In this document: positions 55,925 to 64,000 of the stretch, piece by piece
Numbering within the stretch: the stretch's first letter is position 1
Layout of the letters: each line of letters begins with the position of its first letter
DNA from: Novosphingobium indicum
Lineage (GTDB): Bacteria > Pseudomonadota > Alphaproteobacteria > Sphingomonadales > Sphingomonadaceae
DNA length: 64,000 nt
Direction: 5' to 3'
Assembly (NCBI RefSeq): GCF_014645195.1
Contig: NZ_BMLK01000007.1
Span: 1 to 64,000, forward strand
Made by a program: the position numbers and the translations under genes
The notes under the pieces: model-generated
What the model saw: only the letters and a program-made list of their open reading frames with translations
What the model was told of the DNA's origin: nothing
Databases searched by the model: none

Positions 55925-57067
55925 TTGACGGCACCACAAGGCCAGCGGATCGCGGTCCTCAAGGAGCGCGCTTCGGGTGAGACACGCGTTTCGGCAACGC
56001 CTGAAACGGTGAAGAAACTGGCCGCGCTCGGCGCTTCGATCGCCGTCGAAAGCGGTGCCGGCATCACAGCCAGCATTTCAGACGAAGCGTACCGCGCCGC
56101 CGGGGCCGAAGTGGGCCCGGTGGAAACGGTCGTGTCCGGTGCGGACATCGTGCTGGGCGTGCAGGGTGTCGACCCGGCGCTGCTGGGCGCGGTCAAGCCC
56201 GGCGCCTGGGTGATCGGCATTCTCGATCCCTTCGGGCAACGCGAGCGTATCCACGCTTATGCTTCGGCGGGGCTGGAAGCGCTGGCCATGGAATTCATGC
56301 CGCGCATCACGCGCGCGCAGTCGATGGACGTCCTGTCCAGCCAGTCCAACCTTGCCGGTTACAAGGCGGTGATCGAAGCGGCCAACCTGTACGGCCGTGC
56401 CTTCCCGATGATGATGACGGCGGCAGGCACGATCAGCGCCGCCAAGTGCTTCGTCATGGGGGTGGGCGTCGCCGGTCTGCAGGCCATCGCAACGGCCAGG
56501 CGCCTCGGTGCGCAGGTTTCGGCCACCGACGTGCGCTCGGCCACGAAGGAACAGATCCTGTCGCTGGGCGCCAAGCCGATCTTCGTCGAGAATGTCGAGG
56601 GCATCGAAGGCGAAGGCTCGGGTGGCTACGCTACCGAAATGAGCGAGGAGTACCAGAAGGCGCAGGCCGAACTGGTGTCCAGCCATATCGCCAAGCAGGA
56701 TATCGTCATTACCACCGCGCTGATCCCCGGCCTTGCCGCACCGCGTCTCGTCACCGACGCCCAGATCGCGTCGATGAAGGCCGGCAGCGTGATATTCGAC
56801 CTCGCGGCGCCGCAGGGCGGCAATGTCGAGGGTACCGTGCCCGATCAGGTGGTCGAAAAGCACGGCGTGAAGATCGTCGGCTTTTCGAACACGCCCGCGC
56901 ATCTCCCGGCCGATGCCTCGGCCCTCTATGCGCGCAACCTGTTCAACTTCCTTTCCGCCTTCTGGGACAAGGAGCAGGGCAAGCCCGTGCTCGACGAGGA
57001 AATCGGGGATGCCGTTCGCCTGACGCAGGGCGGCAAGATCGTGAGCGAGAGGCTGCAGAGGGCGTAA
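55925..57067 (+). CDS. pntAA: NAD(P) transhydrogenase subunit alpha, part 1 (PntAA)
   Basis: The 380-residue NAD-binding domain I of proton-translocating transhydrogenase. It shows RIAVLKERASGETRVSATPETVKKL, GAGITASISDEAYRAAGAEV, VGVAGLQAIATARRLGAQV (dinucleotide loop) and a GFSNTPAHLPADASALYARN end. It starts at TTG 55925, 13 bases after the oxidase subunit gene; the ribosome site is weak. The subunit is split in three genes (AA, AB, B), the usual alphaproteobacterial form. Confidence 0.93.
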   Translation: MTAPQGQRIAVLKERASGETRVSATPETVKKLAALGASIAVESGAGITASISDEAYRAAGAEVGPVETVVSGADIVLGVQGVDPALLGAVKPGAWVIGILDPFGQRERIHAYASAGLEALAMEFMPRITRAQSMDVLSSQSNLAGYKAVIEAANLYGRAFPMMMTAAGTISAAKCFVMGVGVAGLQAIATARRLGAQVSATDVRSATKEQILSLGAKPIFVENVEGIEGEGSGGYATEMSEEYQKAQAELVSSHIAKQDIVITTALIPGLAAPRLVTDAQIASMKAGSVIFDLAAPQGGNVEGTVPDQVVEKHGVKIVGFSNTPAHLPADASALYARNLFNFLSAFWDKEQGKPVLDEEIGDAVRLTQGGKIVSERLQRA

Positions 57068-57068
57068 C

Positions 57069-57374
57069 ATGGACTTCATCTCGATCCTGTCGATCTTCGT
57101 CCTGGCCTGCTGCGTGGGCTACTACGTGGTCTGGTCGGTCACCCCGGCGCTGCACACGCCGCTGATGGCGGTTACCAATGCGATCTCCTCGGTGATCGTC
57201 GTCGGCGCGCTTATTGCGGCGGCCGCAGCGGGCGTGCCGGGTGCGAAATGGCTTGGCCTTGGGGCTGTGGTGCTGGCGAGCGTCAACATCTTCGGCGGCT
57301 TCGCCGTTACCGAGCGTATGTTGGCGATGTACAAGAAGAAAGACAAACCCGGCGCCGGGAAGGCCGGCAAGTGA
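57069..57374 (+). CDS. pntAB: NAD(P) transhydrogenase subunit alpha, part 2 (PntAB)
   Basis: The 101-residue membrane domain with three to four helices (about 5-25, 35-55, 61-82). It has the conserved segment TPALHTPLMAVTNAISSVIVVGALI, part of the proton channel. It starts two bases after the pntAA stop and its stop shares one base with the pntB start (TGATG). Confidence 0.93.
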   Translation: MDFISILSIFVLACCVGYYVVWSVTPALHTPLMAVTNAISSVIVVGALIAAAAAGVPGAKWLGLGAVVLASVNIFGGFAVTERMLAMYKKKDKPGAGKAGK

Positions 57375-58858
57375 TGGAAGCGCACGCGGTCAATCCCTGG
57401 GTCGCCGTCGCGTACCTCATCGCCGGCGTCTGCTTCATTCTTGCATTGCGGGGCCTGTCCTCGCCGGCGACCAGCCGTTCGGGCAATCGCTACGGCATGA
57501 TCGGCATGACCATAGCGGTCCTGACGACGCTGCTGACGCATGTACCGGTTCTGGGACCGCCCGATCCCGATTTGCTGGTTGAGATATGGGTGTTCGATAA
57601 GGTCACCATCGTCGAGATACTCGCCGCCATTGCCATCGGTGCGATCATCGGCCTGACGACCGCGCGACGCATCGCGATGACGGCGATGCCGCAGCTCGTG
57701 GCCGCATTCCACTCGCTGGTCGGTCTGGCGGCTGTGCTGGTCGGCCTTGCCGCCTGGCTCAATCCCGGCGCTTTCGGCATTCTTGACGACGCCGGGCAGA
57801 TATTCCTGCCGAGCCGCATCGAGATGTCGCTGGGTATCGCTATTGGCGCGATCACCTTCTCCGGTTCGGTGATCGCTTTTCTCAAGCTCAATGGTAACAT
57901 GAGCGGTGCGCCGATCCTGCTTCCCGCGCGCCATGTCATCAACTTCGGCGTGCTGGCGGCGATCATCGGGCTGATCGGTGCGTACGTGCTGAGCGATGCC
58001 GGCGGGCCGGGCGAGGGACTGCTGATCGTCTGGATCACGCTTGCGGCATTTGCCGTCGGCTTTCTGCTGATCATTCCGATCGGCGGCGCGGACATGCCGG
58101 TGGTCGTCTCGATGCTTAACAGCTACTCGGGCTGGGCGGCGGCGGCCATGGGCTTCACGCTGCACAACACGGCGATGATCATCACCGGCGCGCTCGTGGG
58201 CTCTTCGGGCGCGATCCTCTCGTACATCATGTGCAAGGCGATGAACCGCTCCTTCATCTCGGTGATCGCGGGCGGCTTTGGCGCCGATGCTGGCGGTGCG
58301 GGCGAGGGCGGAGCCAAGGAACAGCGGCCGTGGAAGCGCGGTTCGGCAGAGGATGCGGCCTTCCTGATGAAGGAAGCCGAGAACGTCATCATCATTCCGG
58401 GTTATGGCATGGCCGTAGCCCAGGCACAGCACGCCCTGCGCGAGATGACCGACCTGCTCAAGGAGCATGGCGTCAACGTGAAGTTCGCGATCCACCCGGT
58501 CGCGGGCCGCATGCCCGGGCACATGAACGTCCTCCTCGCCGAGGCCAGCGTGCCTTACGACGAGGTCTTCGAACTCGAGGACATCAACTCCGAGTTCGCG
58601 CAGGCCGACGTGGCCTTCATCATCGGCGCCAACGACGTGGTGAATCCGGCCGCGAAGACCGACAAGTCATCGCCGATCTACGGCATGCCCGTGTTCGACG
58701 TGGACAAGGCCAAGACCATCTTCTTCATCAAGCGTTCGATGGGTGGGCAGGGCTATGCGGGCGTCGACAACGACGTCTTCTACATGGATCAGACGATGAT
58801 GCTCCTCTCCGACGCCAAGAAGATGGTCGAAGAGATCAACAAGTCCCTGACGGACTGA
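57374..58858 (+). CDS. pntB: NAD(P) transhydrogenase subunit beta (PntB)
   Basis: This 494-residue subunit has a membrane domain of about nine helices (to about residue 290) and NADP-binding domain III (about 320-494). Motifs: AFHSLVGLAAVLVGLAAW, SVIAFLKLNGNM, IPIGGADMPVVVSMLNSYSGWAAAAMGF, then VIIIPGYGMAVAQAQHAL, AIHPVAGRMPGHMNVLLAEA and IGANDVVNPAAKTD. With PntAA/AB it couples NADPH formation to proton flow. Confidence 0.95.
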   Translation: MEAHAVNPWVAVAYLIAGVCFILALRGLSSPATSRSGNRYGMIGMTIAVLTTLLTHVPVLGPPDPDLLVEIWVFDKVTIVEILAAIAIGAIIGLTTARRIAMTAMPQLVAAFHSLVGLAAVLVGLAAWLNPGAFGILDDAGQIFLPSRIEMSLGIAIGAITFSGSVIAFLKLNGNMSGAPILLPARHVINFGVLAAIIGLIGAYVLSDAGGPGEGLLIVWITLAAFAVGFLLIIPIGGADMPVVVSMLNSYSGWAAAAMGFTLHNTAMIITGALVGSSGAILSYIMCKAMNRSFISVIAGGFGADAGGAGEGGAKEQRPWKRGSAEDAAFLMKEAENVIIIPGYGMAVAQAQHALREMTDLLKEHGVNVKFAIHPVAGRMPGHMNVLLAEASVPYDEVFELEDINSEFAQADVAFIIGANDVVNPAAKTDKSSPIYGMPVFDVDKAKTIFFIKRSMGGQGYAGVDNDVFYMDQTMMLLSDAKKMVEEINKSLTD

Positions 58859-58868
58859 GGGCACCTGC

Positions 58869-59186
58869 ATGTTTCGGCTGATCAAGCTGCTCCTGATCCT
58901 GATCGGGCTGGCCGCGGTGTTGTGGTTTGGCGCGAACCGCTATGCCGAATACCGGGTGCGCACATCCTTTGCCGAAGCGGGCATGAACGACAAGGCGGCG
59001 GCCTGCATGGGGCGCCGGCTCGTCAAGCGGCTGTCCTTCGTACAATTGCTCAAGCTTTGCGAGTTCGAGAAGGAAACGCGCACGGTGGGCGGTCTGGTGC
59101 GCGCGGTGCAGCGAATGGACGATCGCGAGATCGTGACCGTCACCACCAGTTCCGCGGCCTTGTGTTCCACCGGGCTTGCCCGCTAG
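58869..59186 (+). CDS. Small membrane-anchored hypothetical protein (105 aa)
   Basis: One N-terminal hydrophobic helix (LIKLLLILIGLAAVLWF, residues 4-20) precedes a soluble domain with four cysteines, two of them in an ACMGR and a LCEFEKE context. It lies ten bases after pntB and is probably co-transcribed. No family is recognised; a redox or heme-related role would be speculation. Confidence 0.6.
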   Translation: MFRLIKLLLILIGLAAVLWFGANRYAEYRVRTSFAEAGMNDKAAACMGRRLVKRLSFVQLLKLCEFEKETRTVGGLVRAVQRMDDREIVTVTTSSAALCSTGLAR

Positions 59187-59229
59187 GGGGACATCGTTCC
59201 CCCAACGCCGACGCGGGAAGACATTCGTT

Positions 59230-60390
59230 TTGACCCTGGCCTCCTACGCATCCGATCCGGCTCGCTCGCGCGGGCGTGAATTCGCACTCGAGAATGCTGT
59301 CGCGCGCGGTCCGCGCAGCGCCTATCAGCGTGACCGTGATCGCATCATCCATTCGATGTCGTTCCGCCGCCTGCGCTATAAGACGCAGGTCTTCGTCGCG
59401 CCCGACGGCGACCACTACCGCGTACGGCTGACGCACAGCCTTGAAGTGGCGCAGATCGCCCGCGTCATCGCTCGCATCCTCGGGCTCGATGAGGACCTGA
59501 CCGAAGCACTGGCTCTGGCCCATGACATCGGTCACCCGCCGTTCGGCCATGCCGGCGAGGACGCGCTTGATGCAGCGCTGCACAAGGCGGGTGGGTTCGA
59601 TCACAACGCCCATTGCCTGCGCACGCTGATGCGCCTCGACAGCCCCTATTGCGAGCACGACGGGCTCAACCTCACCTGGGAAATGCTCGAAGGGCTGGCC
59701 AAGCACAACGGCCCGGTGACCGAGCCGAACTGGGCGCTCGCCGAACTCGACGCGGCCTATTCGCTCGAGCTGGAAACGCACGCTTCGCTGGAGGCGCAAG
59801 TCGCGGCGCTCTCGGACGATATCGCTTACGACAACCATGATATCGACGACGGCTTGCGCGCGGGCTTCCTCGATATCGACGAACTGCTCGCGCATCCCTT
59901 CGTGGCCGATCACTGGGCCGAGGTGGAGCGGCGGTATCCGGGCGCTCCGCTCGACCGGCAACTCGCGGAACTGATCCGCAGCCAGATCGGCGTGATGGTC
60001 AACGATCTCGTGGCGCAGACGCAGGCCAATCTTGTCGGCGTCGGCAGTGTCGACGAGGTACGGGCCGCAGGCCGTGCGCTTGTCGCCTTCTCGCCTGAAA
60101 TGGCCGAGGCCGAGCGTACGTTCAAACGCTTCATGTACGACAAGCTCTACTACCATCCCGAGCAGGTCGAGACGGCCCGGCGCGCGCGGGCAGTGCTGGC
60201 CGAACTCTATTCCGCCTATTCGCAGGAACCCGTCCTGATGGACGAAACCTGGATCGACACGCTGCCGCGCTTCGAGCCCGAGCGCAGCCGGCATATCGCC
60301 GACTACATTGCCGGCATGACCGATCGCTTCGCGCTCACCTGCCATGAGCATATCTACGGCCGCACGCCGCCCGGCCTGACCAATGTGTGA
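59230..60390 (+). CDS. Deoxyguanosinetriphosphate triphosphohydrolase-like HD protein
   Basis: A 386-residue HD-domain protein of the dGTPase family. Seen are RDRIIHSMSFRRLRYKTQVF, VRLTHSLEVAQIAR, and the metal motif LALAHDIGHPPFGHAGEDAL, then ALSDDIAYDNHDIDDGLRAG. It hydrolyses dNTPs to nucleosides or is a regulatory relative. It starts at TTG 59230 with GGGAAGA upstream; a longer reading adds 18 basic residues. The alphaproteobacterial members are usually annotated as dGTPase-like type 2. Confidence 0.9.
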   Translation: MTLASYASDPARSRGREFALENAVARGPRSAYQRDRDRIIHSMSFRRLRYKTQVFVAPDGDHYRVRLTHSLEVAQIARVIARILGLDEDLTEALALAHDIGHPPFGHAGEDALDAALHKAGGFDHNAHCLRTLMRLDSPYCEHDGLNLTWEMLEGLAKHNGPVTEPNWALAELDAAYSLELETHASLEAQVAALSDDIAYDNHDIDDGLRAGFLDIDELLAHPFVADHWAEVERRYPGAPLDRQLAELIRSQIGVMVNDLVAQTQANLVGVGSVDEVRAAGRALVAFSPEMAEAERTFKRFMYDKLYYHPEQVETARRARAVLAELYSAYSQEPVLMDETWIDTLPRFEPERSRHIADYIAGMTDRFALTCHEHIYGRTPPGLTNV

Positions 60391-60404
60391 TCGCGGCGAC
60401 TGAG

Positions 60405-61088
60405 ATGGCGAAAACCGGGGTGAGGATGTGCCTCGTCGGTGCGACGGGGCTGGTGGGAAGCACGCTCATGGCAGAGGCCGTCGGGCGGGACGACGTGCGT
60501 CTTGTCGGTGTGGGGCGGCGCGAGGCCGAGCTTCCCGCCGGTGCCCGCATGGAAATGCTGGTCGGCGAGCCGATCGACTGGCCGCAGCTCATCGCGGCGG
60601 CCCAAGCGGACGTGCTGGTCTGTGCGCTGGGAACCACCATCAAGACGGCGGGTAGCGAAGAGGCTTTCCGGGCCGTCGATCACGACCTTGTCCGCTTCAG
60701 CGCCGAAGCGGCCCGCGCGGCGGGGATCGAGCACATGATCGTGGTCTCGTCGGTCGGCGCCATGCGGGGCAGCAAGAACTTCTACCTCTCGGTAAAGGGT
60801 GAAACCGAGGAGGCACTAGGCAAGCTCGGTTTTCGCAGGCTCGATATTCTGCGCCCCGGAGTGCTGCGCGGGCACCGGCAGGAACGGCGCCCGCTTGAAC
60901 GACTGGCGCAGATCTTCGCGCCGATTTTAGACTTCCTCGTGCTGCACGGTAAGTACCGGTGTTACCGGTCTATTTCCGCTGCCAAGGTGGCGCAGGCGAT
61001 CATGGCACTTTCGCACGAGAAGGCCCGCGGCCGGTTCGTGCATGACTACGATGCCATGCTCCGCGCCGTGCGTCGGGGCGGGGATTAA
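60405..61088 (+). CDS. NAD(P)-binding Rossmann protein (HTATIP2/oxidoreductase-like)
   Basis: This 227-residue protein has MCLVGATGLVGSTLMAEA (Rossmann), VLVCALGTTIKTAGSEEAFRAVDHD, HMIVVSSVGAMRGSKNFYLSVKGETEEAL, and LDILRPGVLRGHRQERR. It is an atypical short-chain relative of the HTATIP2/YbjT group. It starts 14 bases after the dGTPase gene and ends 64 bases before the glycine riboswitch. The substrate is unknown. Confidence 0.8.
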   Translation: MAKTGVRMCLVGATGLVGSTLMAEAVGRDDVRLVGVGRREAELPAGARMEMLVGEPIDWPQLIAAAQADVLVCALGTTIKTAGSEEAFRAVDHDLVRFSAEAARAAGIEHMIVVSSVGAMRGSKNFYLSVKGETEEALGKLGFRRLDILRPGVLRGHRQERRPLERLAQIFAPILDFLVLHGKYRCYRSISAAKVAQAIMALSHEKARGRFVHDYDAMLRAVRRGGD

Positions 61089-61151
61089 TGCTGCGCTGCA
61101 CATCGGCGGCGTTGACACATGGGCATGTGTCGTCAAATCTAGGTCATCGCT

Positions 61152-61383
61152 GAAACGCGCGGGAGAGACCTCCCGATTCGGCTCGCTTGTACAAGTGGCC
61201 GGTTCGGAAGGCGCCGAAGGAGCAACCGCCCCGGAATCTCTCAGGCAAAAGGACCGCGCGGGTCGATAGCGCAACTCTGGAAAGCGTCGCCGCCTCAGGG
61301 CAGTGGCCGCCGACGGTGTAACCCTGTTTTGTCCAACGCAAGGCAAACGGGGGAAGCTCTCAGGTTTCCGTGACAGAGGGGGC
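61152..61383 (+). promoter_or_regulatory. Tandem glycine riboswitch
   Basis: Two consecutive aptamers are recognisable. Aptamer I (about 61155-61262) has GCGCGGGAGAGACC, GGCGCCGAAGGAGCAACCG and TCTCTCAGGCAAAAGGACCG. Aptamer II (about 61274-61379) has ACTCTGGAAAGCG, GCCGACGGTGTAACC and GCTCTCAGGTTTCCGTGACAGAG. A 12-14-base linker joins them. The gcvT start lies 38 bases after the second aptamer; a small GGCAC/GTGCC hairpin between them (61381-61398) may be the expression platform. Glycine would switch on the cleavage system. Confidence 0.96.
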
Positions 61384-61420
61384 ACCGGATGGTGTGCCAT
61401 GCTTTGTGCGGAGTCGTGTC

Positions 61421-62560
61421 TTGAGCGAATACCCTACCAACGATGATGATCAGGCCGAGGATATCGGACCGATGCTGTTGCCGCTCGATGCCTGGCATCG
61501 CGAAAAGGGCGGGCGGATGGTCGAATTCGCCGGCTACATGATGCCCGTGCAGTATGAGGGCATCATGGCCGAGCACCTCTGGACCCGCGAGAGTGCCGGC
61601 CTGTTCGACGTCAGCCACATGGGTCAGATCTACCTGACCGGCGGGGACCTCGAGGCCGCAGTGGAAGCCGCGCTGCCGATCGATCTCTCGACGCTGAAGA
61701 CCGGATCGGTACGTTATTCGCTGCTGCTCGACGAAAATGGCGGGATTCTCGACGATCTCATGGTCACGCGCTGGGAGACGGGGTTCTACCTCGTCGTCAA
61801 CGGCGCGACCAAGTGGGACGATATCGGCACGCTGCGCGAACTGCTGCCCGATGAAGTGACGCTCAACCACCTCGATGAAAACGCGCTGCTGGCGCTGCAG
61901 GGCCCCAAGGCTTTTGCCGCTCTGGAACGCCATGTCGGAGGCGAGACGCCGTTGTCCGCGCTGACCTTCATGAAGGGCGCCAGCTTCAAGCTGGGCGGTG
62001 TCGATGTCTGGATCAGCCGCTCCGGCTACACCGGCGAGGATGGCTTCGAGATTTCCATCCCCGGCGAATCCGCTGCGCAGATCGCCGAACTGCTGTGCGG
62101 CGAACCGGAAGTGAAGCCGATCGGTCTGGGCGCGCGCGACAGCCTGCGCCTGGAGGCGGGCCTGCCGCTCTATGGCCATGACATGACCCCGGAGGCCGAT
62201 CCTGTCAGCGCCGGTCTCGTGTTTGGCATCAACAAGCGTCGTCGCAGCGAAGGTGGCTTCCCCGGCGCCGCGCACGTACAGGACGTGCTCGCGGAGGGGC
62301 CGGCCCGCAAGCGCATTGGCCTCACGCTCGAAGGCCGCATGGCCGCGCGCGAAGGCGCCAAGGTTTTCTCGGGTGATCAGGAAGTTGGCGTAGTGACTTC
62401 AGGCGGATTCTCGCCCTCGCTGCAGCATCCCATCGCCATGGCCTATGTCGATGCCGCTCACGCGGCCGACGGCTCCGCGCTTGAGATCGAGATGCGCGGC
62501 AAGCGCCTTCCGGCCACAGCCGCGCCCATGCCTTTCGTACCCCATCGCTACTATCGCTGA
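61421..62560 (+). CDS. gcvT: Aminomethyltransferase, glycine cleavage T protein
   Basis: A 379-residue T protein that transfers the methylene carbon to tetrahydrofolate. Seen are GYMMPVQYEGIMAEHLWTRESAGLFDVSHMGQ, SGYTGEDGFEI, GARDSLRLEAGLPLYGHDM and GVVTSGGFSPSL. It starts at TTG 61421 with GGAG eight bases before; the N-terminus is about ten residues longer and more acidic than usual. It leads the gcvT-gcvH-gcvPA operon, under the tandem riboswitch. Confidence 0.94.
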   Translation: MSEYPTNDDDQAEDIGPMLLPLDAWHREKGGRMVEFAGYMMPVQYEGIMAEHLWTRESAGLFDVSHMGQIYLTGGDLEAAVEAALPIDLSTLKTGSVRYSLLLDENGGILDDLMVTRWETGFYLVVNGATKWDDIGTLRELLPDEVTLNHLDENALLALQGPKAFAALERHVGGETPLSALTFMKGASFKLGGVDVWISRSGYTGEDGFEISIPGESAAQIAELLCGEPEVKPIGLGARDSLRLEAGLPLYGHDMTPEADPVSAGLVFGINKRRRSEGGFPGAAHVQDVLAEGPARKRIGLTLEGRMAAREGAKVFSGDQEVGVVTSGGFSPSLQHPIAMAYVDAAHAADGSALEIEMRGKRLPATAAPMPFVPHRYYR

Positions 62561-62572
62561 GGAGCAGCACCC

Positions 62573-62944
62573 ATGACCCGCTACTTTACCGAAGACCACG
62601 AGTGGATCGAAGTCGAAGGCGACCTCGGCACCGTCGGCATCACTGATTACGCGCAGGGCCAGCTCGGCGACATCACCTTCGTCGAACTGCCCGAGACCGG
62701 CGCAAGCGTAACCAAGGGCGATTCCGTGTCGGTGGTGGATTCGGTCAAGGCCGCATCCGATGTCTACACGCCGGTGTCGGGCACTATTGCGGAAGCCAAC
62801 GACGCGCTCGCCGATGAGCCCGAACTGGTGAACACCGACGCCGAAGTCGGTGGATGGCTGTTCCGCGTCACGCTGTCCAACGCCTCGGAGCTCGAGAGCC
62901 TGATGGATGCGGACGCCTACAAGGCATACGTCGAAAGCCTCTGA
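62573..62944 (+). CDS. gcvH: Glycine cleavage system H protein
   Basis: This 123-residue carrier has the lipoyl domain with the modified lysine at Lys59 ([12 protein letters not shown]) and the typical start [31 protein letters not shown]. It shuttles the aminomethyl group between P and T proteins. It starts 12 bases after gcvT (GAGGAGC ribosome site) and is followed by gcvPA 20 bases later. Confidence 0.96.
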   Translation: MTRYFTEDHEWIEVEGDLGTVGITDYAQGQLGDITFVELPETGASVTKGDSVSVVDSVKAASDVYTPVSGTIAEANDALADEPELVNTDAEVGGWLFRVTLSNASELESLMDADAYKAYVESL

Positions 62945-62964
62945 TTTCCATGGAGTAACGCCAC

Positions 62965-64000
62965 TTGCGCTACCTTCCCCTGACTTCCGCCGACCGCGCC
63001 GAAATGCTGGAAAGCATCGGTGCGGCCAGCGTCGATGACCTCTTCGTCGACGTTCCCGCCCAGGCCCGGCTGCCCGGTCCGATCGAAGGCCTTCCCGCCC
63101 ATGCCAGCGAAATGGCAGTGGAACGTCACATGTCCGCGCTCGCTGCGAAGAACGTGAGTGCCGGATCGGCCCCGTTCTTCCTCGGCGCCGGGGCCTATCG
63201 CCACCATGTGCCGGCATCGGTCGACCATCTGATCCAGCGCGGCGAGTTCCTGACAGCCTACACGCCGTACCAGCCGGAAATCGCGCAAGGAACGCTGCAG
63301 GTGCTCTTCGAGTTCCAGACGCAGGTCGCGCGGCTGTTCGGGACCGATATCGCCAATGCCTCGATGTACGACGGCTCGACCGCGTGCTGGGAAGCGATCC
63401 TCATGGCGGCGCGTGTCACCCGCAAGGGCAAGGCAGTGCTGTCGAGCGGTCTGCACCCGCACTACGGCGAAGTCGTGCGCACGATGGCGAAGTTCACCAA
63501 GGATGAGATCGTCTCGCTCAACACCGAACTGACGGCAGAGCCTGACGACGCTGCGGTGATCGCGCAGATCGACGACAAGACCTCGTGCGTGGTGGTGCAG
63601 TACCCCGACGTGCTGGGCCGCATTCCCGATCTTTCGGCCATTGCCGAAGCCGCCCATGCCAAAGGTGCGCTGCTTGTGGCTGTCGTCACCGAGCCGGTGG
63701 CGCTCGGCCTGATCGAGGCACCGGGTAATCTCGGCGCCGACATCGTCGTGGGTGAAGGTCAGTCGCTCGGCGTCGGCCTCCAGTTCGGCGGGCCGTACCT
63801 GGGCCTGTTCGGCTGCCGCGAGAAGTTCGTGCGGCAGATGCCCGGCCGTCTCTGCGGCCAGACCGTCGATGCCGACGGCAAGCGCGGTTTCGTACTGACG
63901 CTCTCGACCCGAGAGCAGCACATCCGCCGCGAGAAGGCGACTAGCAATATCTGCACCAATTCAGGCCTTTGCGCACTGGCTTTCAGCATTCACCTGACCC
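62965..64000 (+). CDS. gcvPA: Glycine dehydrogenase (decarboxylating) subunit 1, incomplete at window edge
   Basis: The first 345 codons of the P protein subunit 1: [83 protein letters not shown] and [31 protein letters not shown] protein is split in two genes here, as in other alphaproteobacteria. It starts at TTG 62965 (GGAG eight bases before). The reading frame is still open at the right edge. Confidence 0.95.
   Translation, partial: MRYLPLTSADRAEMLESIGAASVDDLFVDVPAQARLPGPIEGLPAHASEMAVERHMSALAAKNVSAGSAPFFLGAGAYRHHVPASVDHLIQRGEFLTAYTPYQPEIAQGTLQVLFEFQTQVARLFGTDIANASMYDGSTACWEAILMAARVTRKGKAVLSSGLHPHYGEVVRTMAKFTKDEIVSLNTELTAEPDDAAVIAQIDDKTSCVVVQYPDVLGRIPDLSAIAEAAHAKGALLVAVVTEPVALGLIEAPGNLGADIVVGEGQSLGVGLQFGGPYLGLFGCREKFVRQMPGRLCGQTVDADGKRGFVLTLSTREQHIRREKATSNICTNSGLCALAFSIHLT

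Noticed and set aside
57122..58522. A 466-codon minus-strand frame opposite pntB
   Set aside because: Antisense composition (R/H/D/A-rich), no motif, and pntB has all its conserved segments on the plus strand.

Overview
The window is one continuous stretch of GC-rich chromosome (roughly 65% GC by eye) from an alphaproteobacterium, most likely a sphingomonad (Sphingomonadales, Novosphingobium/Sphingobium-like). This placement rests on several things: the CcrM GANTC methyltransferase, the C4-pathway HemA, the ChvI-ChvG-HprK-RapZ-EIIA-HPr operon facing pckA, the aa3-oxidase subunit IV beside a three-gene transhydrogenase, carboxyspermidine-route polyamine genes, TIGR02281-type aspartic proteases, and the short 'CTTCGACA(A/G)GCTCAG' and 'CCTCCCC...GGGGAGG' repeats seen in sphingomonads. 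There are no rRNA or tRNA genes, CRISPR arrays, prophages or full insertion sequences. This is mostly core genome; the novelty lies in regulatory DNA/RNA and in degenerate proteins.

Layout. 1-4.6 kb: small metabolic genes and a betaine-lipid operon (btaA-btaB) with a candidate Pho box. 4.6-9.2 kb: polyamine genes (carboxynorspermidine dehydrogenase, DUF559 nuclease inside inverted repeats, nspC, and an ornithine/lysine decarboxylase behind a structured leader with an upstream ORF). 9.2-16.7 kb: a GT87 membrane protein, an OYE-type oxidoreductase, hemA, a metallo-beta-lactamase-like pseudoenzyme, murI, plsY and dprA. 16.7-25.3 kb: a secreted vWA protein, a lower-GC membrane protein, topA preceded by a 34-bp alternating pyrimidine-purine tract, def, rmuC and a META lipoprotein. 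25.3-33 kb: an rRNA/tRNA methyltransferase and the HPr-EIIA-RapZ-HprK-ChvG-ChvI operon (minus strand), divergent from pckA. 33-41.5 kb: a DUF885 peptidase-like protein, two tandem cysteine desulfurases with a ferredoxin, a PfpI protein and parC. 41.7-49.6 kb: two paralogous aspartic proteases, cca, a NUDIX hydrolase, DUF1285, a GNAT, a PQQ sugar dehydrogenase, rnhB, an SDR and a sulfotransferase. 49.6-55.6 kb: ccrM preceded by eight GANTC sites in 153 bp, folP, an SDR/NTF2 pair, and an NtrC-like regulator with an altered GAFTGA loop. 55.7-64 kb: coxIV-pntAA-pntAB-pntB, a dGTPase-like HD hydrolase, and a tandem glycine riboswitch controlling gcvT-gcvH-gcvPA, which runs off the right edge.

How the parts work together. 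The chvIG/hprK/EIIA/HPr genes and pckA form the conserved alphaproteobacterial link between envelope/acid sensing, PTS phosphorylation and gluconeogenesis. The two cysteine desulfurases and the adrenodoxin-type ferredoxin look like an Fe-S assembly set. The decarboxylase, the dehydrogenase and NspC make up the S-adenosylmethionine-independent spermidine route. The strongest regulatory signals are the glycine riboswitch, the GANTC cluster at ccrM, the decarboxylase leader, the Pho box at btaA and the Z-DNA-prone tract at topA. Many genes start at TTG or GTG, with Shine-Dalgarno sequences deciding the start.
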